A stretch of DNA of 64,000 nt from Alcanivorax sp. (lineage in GTDB: Bacteria > Pseudomonadota > Gammaproteobacteria > Pseudomonadales > Alcanivoracaceae): positions 620,001 through 684,000 of the forward strand of contig CP051239.1 in NCBI GenBank assembly GCA_017794945.1, read 5' to 3'. The position numbers and the translations under genes were made by a program. The notes under the pieces are model-generated. The model saw only the letters and a list, made by a program, of their open reading frames with translations. It was not told the origin of the DNA and ran no database searches. This document shows positions 25,390 through 35,300 of the stretch, in pieces. The stretch's first letter is position 1; each line of letters starts with the position of its first letter.

Positions 25390-25418
25390 TTGACATCCAT
25401 TTCAATATTGAATCTAAT
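25390..25418 (+). promoter_or_regulatory. Sigma-70 promoter with TetR operator in its spacer
   Basis: TTGACA at 25390-25395 and TCTAAT at 25413-25418 are separated by exactly 17 bp. The spacer contains the palindrome TTCAATATTGAA (25401-25412), whose core equals the site upstream of the tetR gene. A repressor bound here would block RNA polymerase directly. The promoter faces the dioxygenase operon starting at 25478. Confidence 0.7.
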
Positions 25419-25477
25419 CTCAATTATTCGAGCCGGCAAGCCGCCGGCCATCAATGACAACAACGAACGAGGTGCCC

Positions 25478-26443
25478 ATGACCTTCGCGGCCCAGCCCCA
25501 ACGCGACCTGACGGCGGAGGAGATCCGCGCGTTTCAGGAGGACGGCGTCATCATGCTCAAGCAGGTTCTTGAGCCGAACTGGATGGCCATGGTGGAGGCC
25601 GGCATCGAGCAGGCGCGGCGGGAAAGTTCGCTGCTGGGCCGGTTCATGTCGCGCAAGGTGGAGGGCTACCAGATGGACATCTTCCTGTGGAAGCGCATCG
25701 ATATCCTGCGGGACCTGATTTATTACAGCCCCTGCGCGCACCTGGCCCGGCAATTGATGGGCGCCGAGGAGGTGCGCTTCTTCTACGACCAGATGTTCGT
25801 CAAGGAACCGGGCACCGACGCGCCCACGCCCTGGCATCAGGACCTGAGCTTCTGGCCGATCCGTGGCGAGCAAATCTGTTCGTTCTGGATTCCCTGCGAC
25901 CCGGTGAACCGGGACAACAGCGGCCTGCTCTACGTGCGCGGCTCGCACCGCTGGTCACAGCGTTTTAAAGCCATTTCGCCGGACTATGTGGCCAGCATCA
26001 TCGACGAGGACATGGACGACATTCCCGACATCAACGCCAACCCGGACCAGTACGATCTGGTGGACTGGGACATGGAACCGGGGGACATTCTGGCGTTCCA
26101 CCCGCTGACCCTGCACGGCTCCTACGGCAATGCGTCACGCACCCGCCGCCGGCGCGCGCTGGCGCTGCGCTGGACCGGCGATGATGTGGTTTATGCGCCG
26201 TCGACCAAACGGATGCCGATCCATTACAAGCACGAATCGGTGGCGGGCGGGCCACTGCGTGGCGCCGCCTTCCCGCGCATTCTGCCGGAGCAGGTGCCTC
26301 GCGAGCGCGCCGCCCGGTTGCAGGCGGAACGGGCCGACGCCGGCAAGCTGCTGAGCTCGGGCTTTCACAATGCGGTGGCGGCCGCGCGCCAGACCCTGCG
26401 CGCCAAGAAGGCGCCGACGCCGAAACAAACCTGGACGAGGTAA
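25478..26443 (+). CDS. Phytanoyl-CoA dioxygenase (PhyH) family protein
   Basis: 321 aa. This is a non-haem iron(II)/2-oxoglutarate oxygenase of the PhyH type. The metal triad is visible as H-x-D in TPWHQDLSFWP and the distal His in AFHPLTLHGSYGNA; an Arg for 2-oxoglutarate follows in RTRRRRALALRW. Such enzymes hydroxylate acyl or aromatic side chains. The start at 25478 follows CGAGGTG; an in-frame ATG at 25454 has no ribosome site. It is the first gene of the four-gene plus-strand operon, 5 bp before the VOC dioxygenase. Confidence 0.85.
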   Translation: MTFAAQPQRDLTAEEIRAFQEDGVIMLKQVLEPNWMAMVEAGIEQARRESSLLGRFMSRKVEGYQMDIFLWKRIDILRDLIYYSPCAHLARQLMGAEEVRFFYDQMFVKEPGTDAPTPWHQDLSFWPIRGEQICSFWIPCDPVNRDNSGLLYVRGSHRWSQRFKAISPDYVASIIDEDMDDIPDINANPDQYDLVDWDMEPGDILAFHPLTLHGSYGNASRTRRRRALALRWTGDDVVYAPSTKRMPIHYKHESVAGGPLRGAAFPRILPEQVPRERAARLQAERADAGKLLSSGFHNAVAAARQTLRAKKAPTPKQTWTR

Positions 26444-26448
26444 GCGCC

Positions 26449-27522
26449 ATGGCCGAACTGACCACCCCGCAACCGGCGCGGCATCCGGCGCCGACGGTAA
26501 AGGCGAGCAAGCTGGCCTACCTGCTGTTCGAGCGCCCCGATCTGGAGAAGGCCGAGCGCTTCCTGAACGACTTTGGGCTGCACACGGTGTCGCGCTCGGC
26601 GGAAGCGCTTTACCTGCGTGGCACCGGCCCGGAGCCGTTCTGTTATCGCGTGACCAAGGGGGACGACGCGGGCTTCATTGGCATCGGGTTCGAGGTGGGC
26701 ACCCGTGAGGACCTGGACCGGCTGAGCCGGCTGCCCGACGCGTCGGCGATCGAACCGGTGGACTACCCCGGCGGCGGCGAGCGGGTGCGGCTCACCGATC
26801 CGTCTGGTTTCGTCGTGGAAGCCATCCACGGGCAAACGCCGGCGGAACCCCTTCCCCACCGGGACGCGCTGCCGATCAATTTCCCGGAGCACCTGCCCCG
26901 GGTGAACGACACCCAGCGCCCGCCGGTGGCCCCGCCGGAGGTGACGCGCCTGGGCCATGTGGTGCTGGAGGTGGCGGATTTTCAGGCCACCTGCGGCTGG
27001 TACACGCAACATTTCGGGCTGATTCCCAGTGACGTGCAGGTGCTGCCGGACGGCTCGCCGGCGGTGGTGTTTTTGCGTCTGGATCTGGGCGACACCCCGG
27101 CGGACCACCACACCCTCGCCATGGCCCAGGGCTTCATGCCGCTGTACAGCCACAGCGCCTACGAGGTGATCGACACCGACGCGGTGGGCATGGGCCAGCG
27201 GGTGCTCAAGGCCGCCGGCTGGAAGCACGCCTGGGGCATCGGTCGGCACGTGCTCGGCAGCCAGATTTTCGATTACTGGGAAGACCCCTGGGCGGCCAAG
27301 CATGAGCACTATTGCGATGGCGATGTATTCACCGCCGAGCGCCCCATGGGCGTGCACCCGGTGAGCCGGGAAGGCATGGCCCAGTGGGGCCAGCCCATGC
27401 CGGCCAGCTTCACCAAACCCAAACTGACGCCAACGGCACTCCGTGAGCTGACGCGCAACCTGCGCCGCAGCCCGGACCTGTCGGTGAAAAAACTGATCAC
27501 CCTCGCCAAGATATTTGGCTGA
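26449..27522 (+). CDS. Type I extradiol ring-cleavage dioxygenase-like VOC protein
   Basis: 357 aa with two VOC modules. The N-terminal module starts KLAYLLFERPDLEKAERFL; the C-terminal module starts RLGHVVLEVADFQATCGWY. The usual metal ligands of type I extradiol dioxygenases are present in the second: His in RLGHVVL, His in YSHSAYEV and Glu in AKHEHY, suggesting iron or manganese. It would open a catechol or dihydroxylated ring next to the hydroxyls. It lies 5 bp after the PhyH gene. A long C-terminal tail (residues about 295-357) is unusual for the family. Confidence 0.85.
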   Translation: MAELTTPQPARHPAPTVKASKLAYLLFERPDLEKAERFLNDFGLHTVSRSAEALYLRGTGPEPFCYRVTKGDDAGFIGIGFEVGTREDLDRLSRLPDASAIEPVDYPGGGERVRLTDPSGFVVEAIHGQTPAEPLPHRDALPINFPEHLPRVNDTQRPPVAPPEVTRLGHVVLEVADFQATCGWYTQHFGLIPSDVQVLPDGSPAVVFLRLDLGDTPADHHTLAMAQGFMPLYSHSAYEVIDTDAVGMGQRVLKAAGWKHAWGIGRHVLGSQIFDYWEDPWAAKHEHYCDGDVFTAERPMGVHPVSREGMAQWGQPMPASFTKPKLTPTALRELTRNLRRSPDLSVKKLITLAKIFG

Positions 27523-27536
27523 CTGGAGAAAAGAAT

Positions 27537-28493
<957 letters not shown>

Positions 28494-28543
28494 CAGGCGC
28501 CATTTTTGCGGCCAGAACAAGCCCGCCACGGCAAGGAGAACAG

Positions 28544-29578
28544 ATGAAGGCTTTTATCATCGTCGATCAGAACACCGGCACGCTGCGTCCAACGGATATC
28601 CCGGCGCCGCCCGCCCCGGCCGACAATCAGGTCCAGTTGGAACTGATCGGCACCTCCATCAACCCCATCGACCCGCTGGTGGCCAAGGGCTACGGCGCCC
28701 CGCTACTGGAACGCAAAGGGCCCGGGGCGCGGATCACGGGCCGGGACGCGGTGGCCCGGGTGATCGAGGTGGGCAAGGGCGTCACCGACCTGCGGCCCGG
28801 CCAGCGCGTGCTGGTGGCGGCCTCACCGCGCACCGGCGGCACCTATGCGGCCATCTTTAATCTGCCACGGAAATGCGTCGCGCCCATCGACGACAGCCTC
28901 AGCGACGCCACCGCCGCCGGCCTGGGCTACGCCGGGCTCACCGCCCTGCAAGCCCTGGCCGCCGCCGGCCTCTCCGCCGACAACGCCCGGGGCAAGCTGC
29001 TCTGCATCAACGGCGCCAGCGGCGGCGTGGGCTCCATCGCCCTGGTGCTGGCCCGGCGCTGGGGCGCCACCCTCACCGCCGTGGCCTCCGAACGGAACCA
29101 GGACTGGGTACGGCGCCTGGGCGCCGACCAGACCGTGGACTACCGGGACCCGGCGGCCATGGCCGCCATCGACGCGGACATCATTCTCAACTTCGCCGCC
29201 CCCGGCGATAACCACCGGCAAAACCCGCTGCTGGATCGCCTGCTCCGCCGCGACACCCCCGGCCGCGCCTACGTCAACACCACCAATCCGGTGCTCAGCT
29301 CGGTCACCGACAAGGGCGTGGTGGGCGGTCTTGCCACCAGCGGTGGGATCTACCTGAAGAAACGCCTGGCGGCACGCCGGGCCGGCATACGCTACCGCTG
29401 GGTGTTGTTCCAGGAAAACGCTGAACAGCTGGCGTACCTGGCCAAGTTCTTCGCCGACCCGGACACCCCGACCATCGTCAGCGACATTCAGCCGCTCAAG
29501 GCGCTGCCGGATGTGTTCAACGATCCGAAGGGGCCGCCGTCGCCGGGGAAAGGGGTTTTTATGGTTGAGGGGGTCTGA
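28544..29578 (+). CDS. Zinc-independent medium-chain oxidoreductase (quinone-reductase-like)
   Basis: 344 aa. The N-terminal GroES-like domain (VQLELIGTSINPIDPLVAKGYG) is followed by the Rossmann domain with CINGASGGVGSIALVLA. No structural or catalytic zinc ligands are seen. Such MDR enzymes reduce quinones or enones with NADPH. The start at 28544 follows AAGGAGAACAG. It is the last gene of the plus-strand operon, 50 bp after the FAH gene. It might reduce a quinone by-product or an unsaturated intermediate. Confidence 0.8.
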   Translation: MKAFIIVDQNTGTLRPTDIPAPPAPADNQVQLELIGTSINPIDPLVAKGYGAPLLERKGPGARITGRDAVARVIEVGKGVTDLRPGQRVLVAASPRTGGTYAAIFNLPRKCVAPIDDSLSDATAAGLGYAGLTALQALAAAGLSADNARGKLLCINGASGGVGSIALVLARRWGATLTAVASERNQDWVRRLGADQTVDYRDPAAMAAIDADIILNFAAPGDNHRQNPLLDRLLRRDTPGRAYVNTTNPVLSSVTDKGVVGGLATSGGIYLKKRLAARRAGIRYRWVLFQENAEQLAYLAKFFADPDTPTIVSDIQPLKALPDVFNDPKGPPSPGKGVFMVEGV

Positions 29579-29729
29579 GCCGGCTTGGTAGCGCGGCGCC
29601 CAAGCCTAAGGCGCCGCCACTGATCCACGCCGAGAAGAAGGTTTTCGCTGGCCCCATGGGAGTTCATAGATGAGGAACAGGTAGGTGGCCAACTAACATC
29701 TTTGCCAGCCGTCGATCTGGGCCACGGCG

Positions 29730-30209
29730 TCAAGGTTGATCTGATATTTCCACAATATCGAAACCGAAAAAGCCTTTTCTCACCGTACCTTCCAGAACGT
29801 CCCCTGCCCGTGGCATTGCGCCCTTATCGAGCCCCATATACTTGAATGAGGAAGTGCCATCAGTGAGCCGTACATACTCCATCAAATCGAACCGAATCAC
29901 TCTGCCGCCAGAGCCTTTGACGACAAATTCCTTCTTCTGATGATGTGGTGAGGCCAGCTGGTAATTTAGCAGCCCAATACACGCGGTTGAGAGAAAAACC
30001 AGAAAGAAAGCCGCCATGGGCCAATTGAACCCGATCTTTATCTTGCTGAAGACAAGATTGAGCCCTGCTGTCAGAAGCAGGCCAAGAGCAATGCTCACCA
30101 CGGTCAAAATGCCATGATCGAGCGTATTGCTGAATACTGATCGGATCAGCTGAATTGAGGCTATGATCCAGCCTGTTACCATCACCGATATAAGGAGATT
30201 CTTCATCAT
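29730..30209 (-). CDS. Small membrane protein in the cassette-like array
   Basis: 159 aa. Three hydrophobic helices lie in the N-terminal half (LLISVMVTGWIIASIQLI, then VVSIALGLLLTAGLNLVF and AAFFLVFLSTACIGLL). The C-terminal 60 residues are soluble and beta-rich (VRLTDGTSSFKYMGLDKG). No family is recognised. GC content is lower than the operon to its left. It is the distal member of a run of four minus-strand genes that look like integron cassettes; a GTTAGGC heptamer at 30287-30293 lies upstream. Start choice between 30209 and 30206 is open. Confidence 0.5.
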   Translation of the reverse strand: MMKNLLISVMVTGWIIASIQLIRSVFSNTLDHGILTVVSIALGLLLTAGLNLVFSKIKIGFNWPMAAFFLVFLSTACIGLLNYQLASPHHQKKEFVVKGSGGRVIRFDLMEYVRLTDGTSSFKYMGLDKGAMPRAGDVLEGTVRKGFFGFDIVEISDQP

Positions 30210-30321
30210 GGGTTTCTAGCCTCGCTCACGTAGCCGGCGGCTTGGACGACAAACTCAGCTGCGGTCAACCCAGAACGACGTGTAGGGTTAGGCGTCGCGC
30301 TGCAGTATATTGCTAGGTTTT

Positions 30322-30876
30322 CTACGGATATATGGTGCCAGAAAACCATTGCGCCTCTTCGATGGGGTACTTCTTTAACACGCTTTCGTACGGGAATTCG
30401 GTTGATCCGAAGTGCGCTCGAACACCACGGGAAGCCTCCACTCCCGTGTATAGAGCCGACCGCGCCATTTGAGGTGTTGCAAGAGCCGCTTCTTTATGGA
30501 CGGTGGCATTCCTTCGTTTGGCCAGCTCCCTGGCGGCAGTAAAAGGTTGCTCTTTCGGAATTTTTTTGTCTGTGAGTTTCTTCGGCCATGTATCAAACGC
30601 CTCATTGAATCCCATTCGATGTACGAACTCAGCAAGTGCGGCATTCCATTGCTCCTTGCGCTCTAGCTCGGACTGGATACAACTAAAGATTGTCATTTCA
30701 ACCAATTGATGTGAGGCAATCAAAACCATTTGAGATAGCGCACAATCTACGGGGTCGGCTCGACCAAAACTATCCGGCAGCTTATTTTCGATGATCCAGC
30801 GAGCGCCGATATACGTTTCTGACCATGCGTCATGATTGAGCCAGCCGATACCCGCCGATTTCTCTAAGTTTTGCAT
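30322..30876 (-). CDS. Hypothetical protein with a HEPN-like Rx4H motif
   Basis: 184 aa, mainly helical and without membrane segments. The stretch ELAKRRNATVHKEAA contains R-N-A-T-V-H, an R-x4-H motif typical of the HEPN ribonuclease/nucleotidyltransferase-partner superfamily. An earlier helix (VLIASHQLVEMTIFSCIQSE) would fit the HEPN four-helix bundle. HEPN domains act as RNA-cutting toxins or structural partners in defence systems. The assignment is motif-level only. It is the third gene of the minus-strand small-gene array. Confidence 0.5.
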   Translation of the reverse strand: MQNLEKSAGIGWLNHDAWSETYIGARWIIENKLPDSFGRADPVDCALSQMVLIASHQLVEMTIFSCIQSELERKEQWNAALAEFVHRMGFNEAFDTWPKKLTDKKIPKEQPFTAARELAKRRNATVHKEAALATPQMARSALYTGVEASRGVRAHFGSTEFPYESVLKKYPIEEAQWFSGTIYP

Positions 30877-30893
30877 AGTAAAATATACCGCCG

Positions 30894-30964
30894 CACATAA
30901 AAGCGTAAGCTTGCAAGCGCCCTGTCACCGCCTGCACGGGGATACTGGTGTGCCTGTTTATGTG
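30894..30964 (-). repeat. attC-like site, degenerate
   Basis: CACATAAA at 30894-30901 and its exact inverted copy TTTATGTG at 30957-30964 bound a 71-bp segment, a size normal for integron attC sites. The inner arms pair only partly (AAGCTTGCAAGCGCCCTG against CCCCGTGCAGGC). Read on the minus strand it begins at the stop of the gene at 30958-31332 and lies before the HEPN-like gene. The R' end ACATAAAC differs by one inserted base from the end predicted by the previous site's GTTATGT. Confidence 0.3.
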
Positions 30965-31332
30965 TGGACTTCAAATTCAAGATTACCACCTTTGATATTG
31001 ACCTTCCCAAAGTCTCCCTCAACGCTGAAACCATTGCTCAGAACCTGTAGCGATTCGATATTACCAAAGTCGAGTTTACCAGTAGCATCGATAGCCTTTA
31101 GTGCCGACTCCATGGATAACAAGCCAGTCCATTCGAAGACGTTTTTAAATGATAGCGTAGCTCTCCGGTAGCACGTGTATTCGTTCGGCTTTGGCGGAAG
31201 ATAGTGCTCAGATTCAGGCCAGATGCTCGCTTCAAGCTCGAAAATGACATCCTGACCCTCATGACACCAGCCAAGAATGAACGAGTCATTCAGATCAATG
31301 CCTCGGAATTTGTGCAACTCGGTCCAATCCAT
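30958..31332 (-). CDS. Hypothetical protein in the cassette-like array
   Basis: 124 aa, soluble and acidic. The N-terminus MDWTELHKFRGIDLNDSFIL and the middle GQDVIFELEASIWPESEHYL resemble small beta-sandwich immunity-type or DUF proteins in general shape, but no family is recognised. The ATG at 31332 follows TAGGTA and lies only about 10 bp after the attC-like site, as cassette genes do. Its stop codon falls at the start of the next attC-like segment. Confidence 0.5.
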   Translation of the reverse strand: MDWTELHKFRGIDLNDSFILGWCHEGQDVIFELEASIWPESEHYLPPKPNEYTCYRRATLSFKNVFEWTGLLSMESALKAIDATGKLDFGNIESLQVLSNGFSVEGDFGKVNIKGGNLEFEVHT

Positions 31333-31342
31333 GCTTACCTAC

Positions 31343-31405
31343 ACATAACGTTTGAAACCAGCCGCGCCTGGGAAGCAGGCGTCGGACTGGGCTGACTTGT
31401 TAGGG
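31343..31405 (-). repeat. Integron attC-like recombination site
   Basis: Read on the minus strand, the 63-bp site runs from the R' heptamer CCCTAAC (31405-31399) to the R'' heptamer GTTATGT (31349-31343). Inner L'/L'' arms pair partly, and the apical hairpin GCCTG-CTTCC-CAGGC is perfect. The inner sequence (CCGACGCC then GGCGCGGCT) is like that of the aadA1 attC as I remember it. The upstream gene's TAA stop lies inside R', and the next gene starts about 10 bp beyond R''. Both are hallmarks of cassette arrays. No intI gene is in the window. Confidence 0.55.
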
Positions 31406-31726
31406 TGATGACCGAGCGCCATGGCGAGTCCCCCACCAAAGTAGAGAAGTAACCAGCAATGAAGCCAGGATTGCGGCCTGCAATGGATGGCTACCTACAG
31501 CGAGAGCCCCGAGGAAATCTAGCCCCAGAAAGTATTGATGAAGCGGGGAAATCCAGACACCGAAAGCAATGATCACCTCCGCTAGAAAGCCACCAACAAG
31601 CCATGCAACGGGCTTACGATTTGCATTGAGCAGGCGCCATTGAACAAAGGCCGCTAAGACAAAAACCGGAAGCCAGAACATAGCCAGAAGTAGGATCAGC
31701 TCGCTTATGGTTATGTATTGATCCAT
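31400..31726 (-). CDS. Small membrane protein, first gene of the cassette-like array
   Basis: 108 aa with three hydrophobic helices (LILLLAMFWLPVFVLAAFVQ, then AWLVGGFLAEVIIAFGVWI and LQAAILASLLVTSLLWW). No family is recognised. A GTTAGGG heptamer lies 6 bp upstream of its ATG and the complementary CCCTAAC contains its stop codon, so the gene is framed exactly as an integron cassette would be. It is directly downstream of the leader part of repeat A. Confidence 0.5.
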   Translation of the reverse strand: MDQYITISELILLLAMFWLPVFVLAAFVQWRLLNANRKPVAWLVGGFLAEVIIAFGVWISPLHQYFLGLDFLGALAVGSHPLQAAILASLLVTSLLWWGTRHGARSSP

Positions 31727-31735
31727 TACTACCCC

Positions 31736-31978
31736 TAACAGGTATTAGCCCCCAGCTCGGATACCCAATGAACGCGCCAGCGTCATATCACTTTTCCTGA
31801 ATACCCCTTAAGAAGAATAAAATCAGAAAAGTCAGGCGCTTACAAACGCAGCGAGTGCCCCACTACTGATATCTTGACCAACCCTCTCCCGCAAAACGCA
31901 AAAGGCCGCCAACCCTCCCGCGCCGGCGGCCTTCCAAGTAAGCCCTTAATAGCCGCCTAGATCAGATCATTCCCACTC
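31736..31978. repeat. Copy A of the guaA-end repeat
   Basis: About 210 bp (31768-31978) match the segment downstream of guaA (36269-36478) at high identity, with the same order of motifs. The right end is a 24-bp identical core (31955-31978) that includes GATCATTCCCACTC, the last codons (EWE and stop) of guaA on the minus strand. The left part (31736-31768, with CAGCTCGGATA) is shared with copy C but missing in copy B. A hairpin AAGGCCGCC/GGCGGCCTT lies at 31902-31933. Confidence 0.8.
31902..31933. terminator. Terminator hairpin in repeat A
   Basis: AAGGCCGCC (31902-31910) pairs with GGCGGCCTT (31925-31933). It is the duplicate of the guaA terminator. With A tracts on its left it can stop minus-strand transcription, so it would insulate the small-gene array from the SIR2 block. 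Confidence 0.65.
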
Positions 31979-32325
31979 TATTATTGATTGTCGAAATAAA
32001 TCTTTAGAAGACAATAAGCCATGCTTTCTCTACGGGAGCCATACCAAAAAAACGCCACCTCTACCGCTTGAGGGGCATTATCGATGTGATGTGCCATCCC
32101 ACCGTCACAGAGCTCTCTCACAAGTCATAGCCAGTCCTTTCTTGCCGTTCAACCTGGCGCACTTACTGACTAAGTGCGCTGGATCGACAGAGCGTATTAC
32201 GGTCATTTGGTGTCGCTGCGAACAAGAACTTCTGATTTATTTATGGCAGACCTTCACGGTTTGAGAGGTCGTGAAATCTAGGGATCCATATCCATAGCTG
32301 GGTTGTCGGTCATGAATACCGAGAC
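31979..32325. other. Non-coding stretch inside the SIR2 block
   Basis: These 347 bp lie between the 24-bp core of copy A and the SIR2 stop codon. Base composition is AT-richer than the core genome. I find no reading frame with a ribosome site, no tRNA and no clear terminator. It may be the end of a mobile unit. Confidence 0.4.
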
Positions 32326-35300
32326 CTAGCTTCGTTCAACAAGATCGATAAGGCGCAAATAGCGTGGATCTGATATCAGCTCAGGTTTGGTTTCCTCAAT
32401 CAGTGCTAGTACCTTCGGCAACTCGTATGGCGGACGGTTGAGGACCTGAGGTGTAAGTCTGTTCATCAAATCCAGCGTCGTTTCAGGGAATAGAGCGGCA
32501 ATCGGCTCCTCATCACTGATCTCTCGGGTGAACCGGTAGAACGGATGGTCATTTATCTCCACCGGCACCAAGAACTTCTTCACCGTTTCGTAGACGACCG
32601 GGAAGCTATCGCCGGTATCATCAAGCAGGCCGACCCACGCCCTCACCGATGCTGTGGTCCTGTATCGGCGTTCTCTCGGCCAGTCCTCGTTGATTAAGGG
32701 AATGACGTGGTTAATCCAGCCATTTTCGTTTTTCTGTCCGACCTGGCCCAACCAGAAAATGAACTGGTTCCGAGTACCGTCGGACATCGCTCGAAAGATC
32801 GAGCGCATTTCGCCTCGTGTAAGACCGCTTTTTTCACCCGGGTGAAACACCCGCATGAAGCCTAGCCATCGGGCGGCTACCTCTGAGAGGTCGTGATCCC
32901 AAGAAAACCCTTCAACCCAGGGGAAGAGGTCAAGCAAGAGCGGCTTGATGGTCTCGGCCAACGGCGGCCGAGGCACTCGGCCGCTATGAAGAAACCCATT
33001 CCATGCTGGTTCCGAAGCTGGATGCTCGAACTCCAACATCGGAATAAGACGTTCCTCAGTCCAGGCGGGATCAACGAACATGAGCCAGTTAAGCTTGCTG
33101 CTCGCTATCGACACGGCGTGATCTGCCCCCTCACCTGGTGCCGTAAAGAGGCGCTCGACACGGGATTTGATGTGCTCGGGGATCAGTGAACCAGCTCCCT
33201 GTTTTTCCCCTGGCACTGAGTGGAAAAGGGCCTTAGCGCACATACCAATGGGACCGCTGACCGCATGGCCGTATGTGCGCCGGGACCGTTGAATGACTTT
33301 TCCACCTTGGCGGATTTCGACAATCCCGCTCTTCGCTGCATTTGCTCCGCCGCTCACGATGCCATCGACGATGTGATCGTAGGCCATCCAACCGAGATCA
33401 TCATCAAACTCAAGGATCGCGCCCAAGTCCTTTTCGAGCCATCGGCCCAAGGTATGGCGCAGTTTGGCGATAACTGCATGTGGGAGTCGTGCTACTCGGT
33501 TCAGGAATACCCGTCTCAGCCTGGGCGAGATTTCTGCGGGAAGCTCATTGATCATCGCCGACCAGAACGCCTCAGGGTAGTCATCAGCCTTTCCTGCAAT
33601 CGTTAACGCAGACAGCGCCTTTCGCGGATTGGCTTTCACCAAACCAGTGAAGGGCCGCTTCTCGGTGAAGCTGTCAAAGTCCCTCGTCAGGTCTTCCTTT
33701 GCCCTGGAGACCACCTCGTTGTCGGGAAGGTCCAAGATGGAATCCGGTTTTTCATCCGTACCGACCCAACCCGTGTGAGAGCCCCGCTCCACTACCGTCG
33801 AGGTCGCCCAGCCGTCGCTCCATCCAGGAATACTTCTGATCATGTCGGCAAGCCGTTCACTGCGATCAGCCGTCAGTTCACAACCCTGTAGTTCGAGATA
33901 CCGGGCGTATCTGGAGGCAAACTCGTCCCGCAGCCCTGGAAACTCTTCCTCACACCACTGCGAACGCTGATCGGGGCCCGCCAAAATGCGGTCAATGAGT
34001 TGATTTCGGCTCTCCTGAGAGAACTCTCCCCATCGGTCCGCCAGCAGGAAAAGAAGCTCTCGAACCACATCGATGTCCCAAAATGCCTCCTGATCTAAGG
34101 ACAAGACTTCTCCGGCCACATGGTCGGCCTCAAAGGCGTCCGCTTTGCTGAACGCATACAGCTTGAGTTTACGGAAAAAGAACCGGTCTGCCGTAGGCCA
34201 AGTTGTTGCATCTGCATTCGCCAGTTCTGGCCACTTGGCAGCCAATCGGTCAAAAAGTTGGACGAACCAAGTCACGACCCCCGCAGCTTCCGTGATGTGC
34301 TCTTTCCCATCGACCTCACGGTCCGAATAGCAGGTCGGCGTCTGGAAGTAGACGGTCTCGATATCCCCCAGCAGTCCTGAGGCGACGGTCAACTGTTCCT
34401 TCACGATGCCAACTACCTGTGGCAATAGATCGTCGGGGACGTCTAAATCTTCGTTGTGCCGTTCCAAGAGCACGACTCCCCACTGACCGAGGTCGCTGAG
34501 ATGAATTTCCTCCCAGGGTACACACGGTGGTCTGATCTGCCCCAAGCCATACGATGGCTTGATCTCCAAGCGCGGCGTCGCAACCCTCCGGAATTCCCGT
34601 AGGACACTGGCCGTCCAGCCCTCCGCATTGATCCGTTTCTTCAAGTCGAACCAGTCGCCATTCCACTGACGATTGCGAGGGTCTCGATGGTGTTCGAGGA
34701 TCAGGTTCCAGATATGACGAGCACACTCGTTGAGAGCCTTCGAATGCTCCACTTGCCACTCGAACTGTTGCAGCAGTCGCGGGTGCAGTCCGCTCTGTCG
34801 AATGACCCACCAAGCCAGCACAGGGCTATCGATGGACTTGCTGAGCCAGGTGATGAGGTGGCCAAGCCTTATCGGGGTTACCTCGAAACCTTCAGCCTGT
34901 CGTCCGCCCAACCGATGTGAATCATGCGGATTGTCGTCTTCATCGCGCCAGACAAGGAGATTGTCGTTACTGACACCCTGTCTGCGATCATCGTCAGAGA
35001 TATCCCTCAGATCGTCATCGAGTCCATAAGCAGCCCCGGGATCGAAAACTTCAGCATCGTCGCCATAGCCGCGGCTCTGTTTGGCTGATCGGACATTCGC
35101 ATCCATCACACATACCCATTCAGGATGCGGCACCGGATCAGCCTCCGAGAACAACCTCGCCCCCTGCACTGTGCGAAGGACATGAGCAACTTGACCACGC
35201 TCATGAGGGGCCAGATCCTTCGGGTCCTGCTGACTTTTGGCGATTATGGATGCACGCCACCTGCGCGGATCGTCGGCCCGATCTGCCCAGGCTTCCATGC

